Shown piece after piece: positions 17,068-24,607 of a stretch of DNA of 62,496 nt. The notes under the pieces were generated by a model. That model saw nothing but the letters and a program-made list of their open reading frames with translations. It was not told the DNA's origin and made no database searches. Source of the stretch: Acidobacteria bacterium Ga0077522 (GTDB taxonomy: Bacteria; Acidobacteriota; Vicinamibacteria; Vicinamibacterales; Vicinamibacteraceae); contig LNDN01000012.1 in NCBI GenBank assembly GCA_001464065.1, positions 1 to 62,496 of the forward strand. The letters are read 5' to 3'. The translations under genes and the position numbers were made by a program. Every line of letters begins with the position of its first letter. Positions within the stretch are counted from its first letter, which is position 1.

Positions 17068-19754
17068 GGCACGCGCGCGTCGCCCTCCAACGCGTGGATC
17101 GTGCCCTGCACCACGCCGTCGAACGCCACGCCATCCGCGGCGCGCAGGTCGTAGGCCACTTCGACGACCCACGTCGGCGCGAGATCGGGCACCTGCAACC
17201 GCACGGTGCGACCGTCGGCCCCGAGCGTGACGCGATCGACCCGCAAGGTCCGCGTGTTGTGCCGCTTCGAGCCGTACTCGGCGGAGCGCCGAAGGTCCCA
17301 CACGGTGACCGCGAACGCGCCCGGAGCGGCGGCGGCCTTGTCGAGCGGCGACGCGAAGGTGAGCTCGATGCCAGTGGTCTGCGCCTTCATGCCGACGGGC
17401 AAGCGCAGGGGCCGACCGGTGTGGCGAATCCGATAGAGGCCGCCCTCCTGCATCGTCTGGTTGGTCGCCCAGGCCGACAGGCCCAGGACGTAGAGCTGTC
17501 CGTCCTGCGGGTTGAACCGACCGCGGATGATGCCCGTCGGGAACTGGGGCACCGGCAGCGCCACGACCGCGCCCTGCCTGATGCGGTCGAAGGCCTGCGT
17601 CATCACGACGAAGATCTTCCCGGTGCCATAGGACAGGCTCAGCAGACTGCCGCCGAGGGGGCCCCAGCGCTGGCCGTCGGCCCGGAGCAGTTCCGACGGC
17701 GAGCGATCGTGCTTCGAGTCGAGCCAGAGCAGGGGCCTCGCCATCGCCTGGTCTGAGGCATCCGCGGGCGCGCCGTAGCCATACATGTTCCCGTAGAACC
17801 CACCCGGCTCGACCCAGTTGATGCGGTTCATCGGGGTCCAGTAGCCCTCCTGATCGGTCACGATGAAGGAGCCGTCCGGGTTGACGAGGACGCCGTTGGC
17901 CGCGCGGAAGCCGGTCGCGACAATCTCCGACGTCCGGCCATCGGGACTGACGCGCATGAGCGTGCCGTGCTGCGGAATCAGCGCGGTCCGCGCGTGGCGG
18001 GCGCTCTTGGCGTAGTAGAAGTTCCCCGCCGCGTCGGTCTGCAGCCCCATCGCGAACTCGTGGAAGTGCTCCGTCACCTGGTGGTCGCTGTTGAAGCTCT
18101 CGTAGAAGTCGGTCGCGCCGTCGCCGTCGATGTCACGCAGCACCACGATCTGGTCGCGGCACCCGACATAGATCGCACCCTGGTGATACTTCACGCCGAG
18201 CGGCTGGAAGAGCCCCGTGGCGATGCGGCGCCACTGAATCATGCCCTGCGATTGCGTGATCCCCGTGATGCGCCACACCTCGCCGTCGACCGTGGTGACC
18301 ACGGCCTCGTCGCCGCCGGGAAGGAAGTCGATGCCCGAGGGGCGCACACGACTCTTCCACGGGTTGTCCCGCGGAAGGGTGAGCACGTCGACGGCGTAGG
18401 CGTCGCGATCCGGTCCCCGGACGATGGGCGTCGAGAGCACGTCGGTGTCACGCGCCGGCCCGCCGTGCGTGAAGCGACGCAGGTCGCCAGGCGAATCGCC
18501 AGCCCGCGCCGCCGCAGCGACATCGACGCCGGCCGTCCCGATCCAGATGGTGACGCGCGCCGTCGTGCCGGCCGGGATCTTCAGCACGTGGAAGCCGTCC
18601 TCGCGCGCCAGCGTTCCCCCCTGTCCGGCGAGGTGCACCGCAGCCGTCAGCGGCGCGATGCGCATCGTCAGGGCCGTGCTCGCAGCACCGACATCGAGCG
18701 TGCGTCCCACCACCGGCGCGTCGCCTGACGTCCGAAGGTAGTACGACTCGAGCACCGCGGCGTCGCCCACTGTGTAGGCGATGACGACGCGACGGCCGTG
18801 GCGGTAGAGGCCTGTGTAGTGCGCCCACCCCCGGGGCAGCGGACCGAAGGGTCGTCCGTCGACCGCGACGAAACGGGGATCGACGAACCCGCCCGTGGCA
18901 GGGTTGGCCCAGCCCGGGGTGATGGGGTTCTCGACCGCGATCGTGCCGACCGTGCGGGGAAAGATGTTGTGCCGATCGTTGAGGAGAATGCTCTCGTAGT
19001 CGATGAACCCGGCGCCGGTCCACATGCCGGTCATGCGCATCAGGTCATGGTCGAACAGCACGAAGGCCGTGCCGGCGGCCACGCCGCCCGTCCCCTCGTC
19101 GAGGCGGATGGCAATGCCTTTGTAGGCGAAGTTGACGTCGCGGAAGTCCTCGTTGGGCAGCGGGCTGCGCCCGCCCGAGATGCGGCGAGGCGGGTCGTTC
19201 GCGTCGGCGAGCTCGTAGGTGTGGATCAGGAAGTCGCCGTAGTCCATCTCGGCCCACGGTCGGTAGGGTTGCGGCGCGGGCCCCCGCGTGTCTCCGGCAG
19301 GCAGCCTGGCGAGGTAGGCGTCGGTGACCGGGACGTACTGCGAGAGGTTGCGCTTCTTCAGGAACTCCTCGCGGAGGAAGTGGATCACCTCGTACTTCTC
19401 GCGGGGGGTCAGGCGCACCTGCGGCGGCATCAGGCCGAATCCGCGTGTCAGCGTCTGGTAGAGCGCGTGCGGATCGGCGCCGTTCCTGAGCGGCTCCTCC
19501 CAGAACCGCCGGGCGTTGGGGAGGGATCCCGGCTGCTCCGGATCGCCGTGGCAGCTGTAGCAGGCGGTCCGGTACGTCACCATGCCCCTGCCAACGGCGT
19601 CCCGGTCCAGGCTGGCGATGAGGCCGGCGTGATCGAGGGAACGCTCGTAGTCCGGCAGGGCGGGCGTGTCGAGGAGGTATGTCGCGCGAGGCCGCGTCGT
19701 CAGGCACCCTGCGGTGAGCAGCACGAGGAGGAGCAGCAGGAGACGGCGGGTCAT
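17064..19754 (-). CDS. DUF6797 lipoprotein with N-terminal cytochrome c and PQQ/sorbosone-dehydrogenase-like propeller
   Basis: 896 residues. The lipoprotein signal is MTRRLLLLLLVLLTAGC with lipid-accepting C17. A cytochrome c domain has CYSCH at 65-69 and a GLMPPQ axial Met region. A DUF6797 region follows (FAYKGIAIRLDEG, GMWTGAGFIDYESILLNDRHN), then a six-bladed propeller of the L-sorbosone/glucose dehydrogenase type (GIDFLPGGDEAVVTTVDGEVWRI, GFRAANGVLVNPDGSFIVTDQEG). Homologues sit at the outer membrane in Verrucomicrobia, Planctomycetes and Acidobacteriota and are thought to oxidise sugars (family inference). The start was placed at the lipoprotein Met; a longer frame adds 26 residues without a signal. 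It is divergent from the M28 peptidase. Confidence 0.85.
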   Translation of the reverse strand: MTRRLLLLLLVLLTAGCLTTRPRATYLLDTPALPDYERSLDHAGLIASLDRDAVGRGMVTYRTACYSCHGDPEQPGSLPNARRFWEEPLRNGADPHALYQTLTRGFGLMPPQVRLTPREKYEVIHFLREEFLKKRNLSQYVPVTDAYLARLPAGDTRGPAPQPYRPWAEMDYGDFLIHTYELADANDPPRRISGGRSPLPNEDFRDVNFAYKGIAIRLDEGTGGVAAGTAFVLFDHDLMRMTGMWTGAGFIDYESILLNDRHNIFPRTVGTIAVENPITPGWANPATGGFVDPRFVAVDGRPFGPLPRGWAHYTGLYRHGRRVVIAYTVGDAAVLESYYLRTSGDAPVVGRTLDVGAASTALTMRIAPLTAAVHLAGQGGTLAREDGFHVLKIPAGTTARVTIWIGTAGVDVAAAARAGDSPGDLRRFTHGGPARDTDVLSTPIVRGPDRDAYAVDVLTLPRDNPWKSRVRPSGIDFLPGGDEAVVTTVDGEVWRITGITQSQGMIQWRRIATGLFQPLGVKYHQGAIYVGCRDQIVVLRDIDGDGATDFYESFNSDHQVTEHFHEFAMGLQTDAAGNFYYAKSARHARTALIPQHGTLMRVSPDGRTSEIVATGFRAANGVLVNPDGSFIVTDQEGYWTPMNRINWVEPGGFYGNMYGYGAPADASDQAMARPLLWLDSKHDRSPSELLRADGQRWGPLGGSLLSLSYGTGKIFVVMTQAFDRIRQGAVVALPVPQFPTGIIRGRFNPQDGQLYVLGLSAWATNQTMQEGGLYRIRHTGRPLRLPVGMKAQTTGIELTFASPLDKAAAAPGAFAVTVWDLRRSAEYGSKRHNTRTLRVDRVTLGADGRTVRLQVPDLAPTWVVEVAYDLRAADGVAFDGVVQGTIHALEGDARVP

Positions 19755-19779
19755 GCGGGTCCGAGCGCCAGAAGGTAGC

Positions 19780-22038
19780 ATGACCGGCATGCGACCTGCG
19801 TTGTCCCTGCTCGCCTCCCTGCTCTGTGTCACGTCGCTCGTCGGTCACGCCCAGGATCGACCCGCGGCCTCGATCCACGGCTTCGTCCCGGCCCGCCTCG
19901 ACGCACAGCGCGCGCTCGAAGCGCGCTTCGACGCCCAGGTGTCGACGGCCAACCTGAAGGCGTGGCTCACGCAACTCGCCGGACGCCCGCATCACGCCGG
20001 CTCACCGCACGGCAAGGCCAACGTCGACTTCATGGCGGGCCTGCTGCGCGACTGGGGCTACCAGGTCGAGATCACGCAGTACGACGTCCTGTTCCCCACC
20101 CCGACACTGCGCCGCCTCGAACTCGTCGCGCCCACGACGTTCAGCGCGCGCCTTGCGGAACCGGCGCTGGCCGAGGACGCACTGTCGAAGCTGCAGGCCG
20201 AGGCGCTACCCACGTTCAACATGTACTCGATCGACGGCGATGTCACCGGCGATCTCGTGTACGTGAACTACGGCGTGCCAGCCGACTACGAGGCGCTCGA
20301 ACGGCGCGGCATCGACGTCAGGGGCAAGATCGTCATCGCCCGCTACGGCGGATCCTGGCGCGGCATCAAGCCGAAGGTCGCGGCCGAGCACGGCGCCATC
20401 GGCTGCCTGATCTACTCGGACCCTCGCGACGATGGGTACGGGCAGGGTGACGTCTATCCGAAGGGCGGCTATCGGAACGAGCACTCGGCGCAGCGGGGCT
20501 CCGTGTCGGACATGCCCGTGTACCCGGGCGACCCGCTCACGCCGGGCGTGGCGGCCAAGGGTGGCGTGACGCGGCCGGAGTTCACGAAGGCCCAGACGCT
20601 CACGAAGATCCCGGTGCTGCCCATCTCGTACGCCGATGCGCGACCGCTGCTCGAGGCGCTCGGCGGCCCGATGGCGCCGGCGGCGTGGCGCGGCGGTCTG
20701 CCCATCCCGTATCACGTGGGGCCCGGTCCCGCGCGCGTCCGCCTGCAGCTGGCCTTCGACTGGAAGCTGGTGCCGGCCTACAACGTCATCGCGACGCTGC
20801 CGGGCCGCGAGTTCCCGGACCAGTGGGTCGTGCGCGGCAACCACCACGACGGCTGGGTCGCCGGGGCGACCGATCCCGTGAGCGGCATGGTGGCGGTGCT
20901 CGAGGAGGCGCGCGTGATCGGCCAGTTGGCCCGCACCGGCTGGACGCCACGGCGGACCCTCGTGTTCGCCGCGTGGGATGCCGAGGAACCGGGGCTGCTC
21001 GGGTCGACGGAGTGGGTCGAGGACGTCGCGGACACGCTGCGCGCGAAGGTCGTCGCGTACGTGAACTCCGACAGCAATGCCCGCGGCTTCTTCGATGCGG
21101 GCGGGTCGCACAGCCTCGAGCGGCTGGTGAACGAAATCGCCCGCGACGTGCCCGACCCGAAGGTGAAGGGGTCGGTGGCCGACCGCCTGCTCGCGCGCAC
21201 CATCCTGCAGGGATCCGCCGACGAACGCCGGCTCGCACGCGACCAGCGTCACTTCGAGATCGACGCGCTCGGATCGGGGTCGGACTACACGCCGTTCCTG
21301 CAGCACCTCGGCATCGCGTCGCTGAACATCGGCTTCGGCGGTGAGGGCGAGTACGGGCAGTACCACTCCGCCTACGACTCGGTGGACCACTACCTGCGCT
21401 TCCAGGACCCCGATCTCGCGTATGCGGCGGCGCTCGCGAAGGTGGGCGGACGCGCGGTGTTGCGGCTGTCGGAGGCCGACCTGCTGCCGTTCGACTTCAC
21501 GCGGTCCGCCGACCGCATCGGGCGCTATGTCGACGAGCTGGGCGACCTGGTGAAGACGCTCGACTCCGATACCCGGGAGCACAACACGCGCCTCGCCGAG
21601 GGCGCCTTCACGCTCGCAGCCAATCCCGCGGAGACGTGGATTGCGCCGAAGAAGAAGGACGACGTACCCGAGTTCGATCTCGAGCCGCTGCGCCAGGCGG
21701 TGGAGCGGTTGCGCGTCGCGGCGCGACGGTTCGAGACCGCCGCGCAGACGACGAGCGATGTGCCGGCGAGCGCGCTGACCGCCGCCAACGCGATCGTGTT
21801 CCAGGCGGAGCGCACGCTCACCCGCCCCGAGGGCCTGCCGCGGCGCCCGTGGTTCCGGCACCAGGTCTACGCGCCCGGCTTCTACACCGGGTACGGCGTC
21901 AAGACGCTGCCGGCGGTGCGCGAGGCGCTCGAGCAGCGCGCGTGGGACGAGGCACGCGCGCAGATCCCGATCGTCGCGCAGACGCTGGAGCGGTACGCGG
22001 GCGAGATCGAGCGCGCCGCGTCGGTGCTGGCGCGGTGA
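19780..22038 (+). CDS. PSMA-like M28 metallopeptidase with PA and transferrin-receptor dimerisation domains
   Basis: 752 residues, Sec signal peptide. Domain order is that of glutamate carboxypeptidase II: an N-terminal segment, a PA insert (KIVIARYGGSWRGIKPKVAAEHGA), the zinc peptidase core, and a C-terminal helical dimerisation domain. Metal ligands are recognisable: H and D in NHHDGWVAGATDP, the E-E pair in WDAEEPGLLGSTEW, D in NSDSN and H in YHSAYDS. It should therefore be an active exopeptidase of the cell envelope or outside. The ATG at 19780 is preceded by AAGG; a second ATG nine bases on is possible. Confidence 0.93.
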   Translation: MTGMRPALSLLASLLCVTSLVGHAQDRPAASIHGFVPARLDAQRALEARFDAQVSTANLKAWLTQLAGRPHHAGSPHGKANVDFMAGLLRDWGYQVEITQYDVLFPTPTLRRLELVAPTTFSARLAEPALAEDALSKLQAEALPTFNMYSIDGDVTGDLVYVNYGVPADYEALERRGIDVRGKIVIARYGGSWRGIKPKVAAEHGAIGCLIYSDPRDDGYGQGDVYPKGGYRNEHSAQRGSVSDMPVYPGDPLTPGVAAKGGVTRPEFTKAQTLTKIPVLPISYADARPLLEALGGPMAPAAWRGGLPIPYHVGPGPARVRLQLAFDWKLVPAYNVIATLPGREFPDQWVVRGNHHDGWVAGATDPVSGMVAVLEEARVIGQLARTGWTPRRTLVFAAWDAEEPGLLGSTEWVEDVADTLRAKVVAYVNSDSNARGFFDAGGSHSLERLVNEIARDVPDPKVKGSVADRLLARTILQGSADERRLARDQRHFEIDALGSGSDYTPFLQHLGIASLNIGFGGEGEYGQYHSAYDSVDHYLRFQDPDLAYAAALAKVGGRAVLRLSEADLLPFDFTRSADRIGRYVDELGDLVKTLDSDTREHNTRLAEGAFTLAANPAETWIAPKKKDDVPEFDLEPLRQAVERLRVAARRFETAAQTTSDVPASALTAANAIVFQAERTLTRPEGLPRRPWFRHQVYAPGFYTGYGVKTLPAVREALEQRAWDEARAQIPIVAQTLERYAGEIERAASVLAR

Positions 22039-22048
22039 TGTCGCCGGG

Positions 22049-22534
22049 TCACCGCTCCCAGAACGGCGGCGGCTCGACCCCCAGCGCGCGGAGGTAGACG
22101 TAGCCCTGCCCGCGGTGATGGACCTCGTTGTCGACGATGTAGAGGATCTGCCAGTGCCCGGGACCGGTGTACTGGCCGAACGACGTCACCGTCTCCTGAA
22201 ACCGCGCGGCCGGGATCTGCGCCCAGAACTCCGCGATCTTCGTCGTCCCCTCGTCCCAGAGCCGCAGGATCTCGGCCTTCGACGACGCCTTCGGCGGGGC
22301 GTAGCCGCCCCACTCGAGCGTGGCCAACCCGTGCGCCATGGGTCCGGCCATGCCGAGCAGTTCGTTGGCGAGGTCCCCGAACGTCCGCATCCCGCCAATC
22401 GAGAACGAGAACAGCTGGTCGTCGGGGAACAGCTCGATCGCCCGCCGGGTGAGCCGGCGGTGGCCCTGCCAGTGCTCGAGCAGCGCGTCGGTGGAGATGA
22501 ACATCGCGGGCTGGGATGGGTTCGTGCTTGTCAT
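22049..22534 (-). CDS. DinB-family putative metal-dependent enzyme
   Basis: 161 residues forming the four-helix DinB/YfiT fold. A His in ALLEHWQGHRRLT and the helix-4 pair VHHRGQGYVYLRALG supply the typical three-His metal site. DinB proteins include thiol transferases and many uncharacterised members; the specific role is unknown. The start was set at MTSTNPSQPAM rather than a far-upstream ATG that would overlap the divergent GntR promoter. Confidence 0.85.
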   Translation of the reverse strand: MTSTNPSQPAMFISTDALLEHWQGHRRLTRRAIELFPDDQLFSFSIGGMRTFGDLANELLGMAGPMAHGLATLEWGGYAPPKASSKAEILRLWDEGTTKIAEFWAQIPAARFQETVTSFGQYTGPGHWQILYIVDNEVHHRGQGYVYLRALGVEPPPFWER

Positions 22535-22627
22535 GAGGCCTCCTGGGCGCAGATCTTCGCCTTGTCTTCGCCAGCTGTCAACTCCCCTCGCGGGTCCGCC
22601 GCGGAACTCACGCGCGAACGCCTCGTA

Positions 22628-22654
22628 TATACTGTGCATACTGTCTATGCACAG
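22628..22654 (+). promoter_or_regulatory. GntR operon promoter with dyad operator overlapping the start codon
   Basis: Perfect 9-bp inverted repeat CTGTGCATA (22632-22640) and TATGCACAG (22646-22654) with a 5-bp spacer. The ATG of the GntR gene (22647-22649) lies inside the right arm. A TATACT hexamer (22628-22633) and a CATACT hexamer (22637-22642) are -10 candidates overlapping the left arm. There is no Shine-Dalgarno. The layout implies autorepression by the encoded GntR/YtrA-type regulator. Confidence 0.75.
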
Positions 22655-23042
22655 CCCTGGCGTCTTCATCTCTCAGGCCGATCCGCGGCCGATGTACGTG
22701 CAGATCGTCGAGCAGATCCGCCGTCGCATCGCCGTCGGCGACTGGCCGCCTGGCTTCGAGCTGCCGTCGATTCGCGCCCTGGCCGCCGCCACCCGGGTGA
22801 GTGTGATCACCGTCAAACGGGCGTACTCCGACCTCGAGCACGACGGCGTGATCGTGACGCGTCAGGGCAAGGGGTCGTTCGTGGCCGAGCAGGCGGACCT
22901 CAGCGCGCGCCTGCGCCTGGCCGAACTCGATGCCCACCTGTCCACCGCCACGTCCATCGGCCGCGCGCTGGGCTTGTCGGACGAGGACCTGCACGCGCGG
23001 CTCCGGCAGACGCTCACTGCCAAGGATCGACACGAACCATGA
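22647..23042 (+). CDS. GntR-family (YtrA subfamily) transcriptional repressor
   Basis: 131 residues. The winged-helix GntR domain opens DPRPMYVQIVEQIRRRIAVGDWPPGFELPSIRALAAATRVS and contains the recognition-helix signature VSVITVKRAYSDLEHDGVI, then GKGSFV. The short C-terminal tail with no ligand-binding domain is characteristic of the YtrA subfamily, which regulates ABC transporters responding to cell-envelope antibiotics. First gene of a five-gene operon; its stop overlaps the next start in an ATGA. Its start codon lies in a perfect dyad. Confidence 0.92.
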   Translation: MHSPGVFISQADPRPMYVQIVEQIRRRIAVGDWPPGFELPSIRALAAATRVSVITVKRAYSDLEHDGVIVTRQGKGSFVAEQADLSARLRLAELDAHLSTATSIGRALGLSDEDLHARLRQTLTAKDRHEP

Positions 23043-23935
23043 CCGAGCCCGTCTTCTCGCTGAGCGGCGTCGCCAAGCGCTACCGGTACTTCCAGCTCAC
23101 CGACCTCAGCCTGCGCCTCGACCCCGGGCAGGTGATGGGCCTGGTCGGGCCCAACGGGGCCGGCAAGTCCACCACGCTGCGCATCCTGATGGGCATGGTG
23201 CAGCAGGACCGCGGCGACGTCCGCGTGCTCGGCCAGTCGATGCCGGCCGCCGAGGCCGCCGTCAAGCGCGACGTCGGCTACGTGTCCGACGACATGCGCC
23301 TCTACGGCAGCCAGACGCTCGCCTGGCACATGCGCCTGGTCTCCGGCGTGCACGACACGTGGGACGCCGCCTATGCCGAGCAGCTCGTCGGTCGCTTTCT
23401 CCTGCATCGCGATCAGCCGATCCGCCTGATGTCGCACGGCGAGCGGGTCAAGGCCACGCTCCTGCTCGTCCTCGCCCGTCGTCCGCGCCTGCTCGTGCTC
23501 GATGAGCCGACCACGGGGCTCGACCCCGTGGCGCGTCATGAGGTCCTGACGGAACTGATGGCGGTGGTGCGCGACGAGACCCGCTCCATCCTGTTCTCGT
23601 CGCACAACACGCAGGACGTCGAGCGGATCTGCGACCGCATCGCCTTCCTCGATCGCGGCCGCGTCATCGAGGACAGCGACACCGCCGCCTACCTCGATCG
23701 CTGGCGACGGGTGCACCTCGACGTCCCTCCCGGCGCCACGGTGCCGCGTGCCGACGGCCTGATCGACACGGTGCAGGACGGTCGCCTGGTGGCCGTCACG
23801 ACCAGCGCATACGCCCCGGCGTTCGAGGCATCGTGCGCCCACGCCGGGATCGCCGTGCGCGACGTCCAGCGCATGACGCTCGAGGAGATCTTCGTCGCCA
23901 CGGTCATGCACCACCGTCAGGAGCGTGCGGCATGA
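23039..23935 (+). CDS. ABC transporter ATP-binding protein (GntR operon)
   Basis: 298 residues. Walker A GPNGAGKS, Q-loop region YVSDDMRLY, Walker B LLVLDEPTTGLD, and an SSHN H-loop. The signature motif is divergent: RLMSHGERVK in place of LSGGQ, a variant found in YtrB/CcmA-like ATPases that pair with YtrA regulators. A C-terminal ~90-residue tail (MTLEEIFVATV ending) resembles the regulatory domain of ABC-2 drug/lipid exporters. ATGA overlaps on both sides indicate translational coupling with the repressor and the permease. Confidence 0.9.
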   Translation: MTEPVFSLSGVAKRYRYFQLTDLSLRLDPGQVMGLVGPNGAGKSTTLRILMGMVQQDRGDVRVLGQSMPAAEAAVKRDVGYVSDDMRLYGSQTLAWHMRLVSGVHDTWDAAYAEQLVGRFLLHRDQPIRLMSHGERVKATLLLVLARRPRLLVLDEPTTGLDPVARHEVLTELMAVVRDETRSILFSSHNTQDVERICDRIAFLDRGRVIEDSDTAAYLDRWRRVHLDVPPGATVPRADGLIDTVQDGRLVAVTTSAYAPAFEASCAHAGIAVRDVQRMTLEEIFVATVMHHRQERAA

Positions 23936-24597
23936 GTACGGCCGTTCGGCACCTGATCGTCAAGGACCTGTCGCTGATGCGCTGGTGGATGGTCGGCACC
24001 ATCGGCGGGGGCCTGGTCGCGGCGTGGCTGATGACGCTCAGCGCGCAGCCGATCAGCGCCGGCGGCGTGCTGATGCTCTGCACGCTCATCATCCTCAACA
24101 TCTTCATGGTCATGGGCGGTGTCGTCACCGAGCGCAAGGAACACGTGACGCTGTTCCTGTTCACGTTCCCGGTGTCGCGCCGGCAGTACGTGGCGGCCAA
24201 GGTCGTCGCCAATGCCATCGCCTTCGGTCTGCCCTGGCTCGTGCTGAGCCTCGCCGTGGTGGCCGCCATCCGTCTGTCAGCGATCCCTGACGGATATCTG
24301 CCGCTGTGGACGTCGCTGCTCGGCTTCGTCTTCTTCTACTACTGCGTCCTGCTCGCGGTCGGGCTCAACACCGAGGCCAACGGCTGGCATGCGACGACGA
24401 TCACCATCGGCAACATCTCGGTGAACTTCTTCATCATGCTGCTGTTCGGCGTGCCGTCCGTGCAGCGCTTCGGCAGCGGACCGACCGCCGTGTGGGCCCC
24501 GGACATCCTCATCCTCACGGTGGGCGAGATGGCGCTCGGCGTGATCGTCCTCGTCGTCGGCGCCGTCACCCGCGCCCGCCGCGCCGATTTCATCTGA
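23932..24597 (+). CDS. ABC-2-type transporter permease (GntR operon)
   Basis: 221 residues with six predicted transmembrane helices. A typical ABC-2 coupling segment ERKEHVTLFLFTFPVSRRQYVAAKVV lies between helices 2 and 3. No large extracellular domain. It pairs by position with the preceding ATPase (4-bp ATGA overlap). The short length and the VSRRQY motif match YtrC/ABC-2 permeases of envelope-stress exporters. Substrate unknown. Confidence 0.88.
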   Translation: MSTAVRHLIVKDLSLMRWWMVGTIGGGLVAAWLMTLSAQPISAGGVLMLCTLIILNIFMVMGGVVTERKEHVTLFLFTFPVSRRQYVAAKVVANAIAFGLPWLVLSLAVVAAIRLSAIPDGYLPLWTSLLGFVFFYYCVLLAVGLNTEANGWHATTITIGNISVNFFIMLLFGVPSVQRFGSGPTAVWAPDILILTVGEMALGVIVLVVGAVTRARRADFI

Positions 24598-24607
24598 TCC
24601 GGGGAAC

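Noticed and set aside
20206-21861. 551-codon minus-strand frame inside the M28 peptidase gene
   Set aside because: Mirror frame of a well-conserved peptidase with intact metal ligands; no independent domain or ribosome-binding site.
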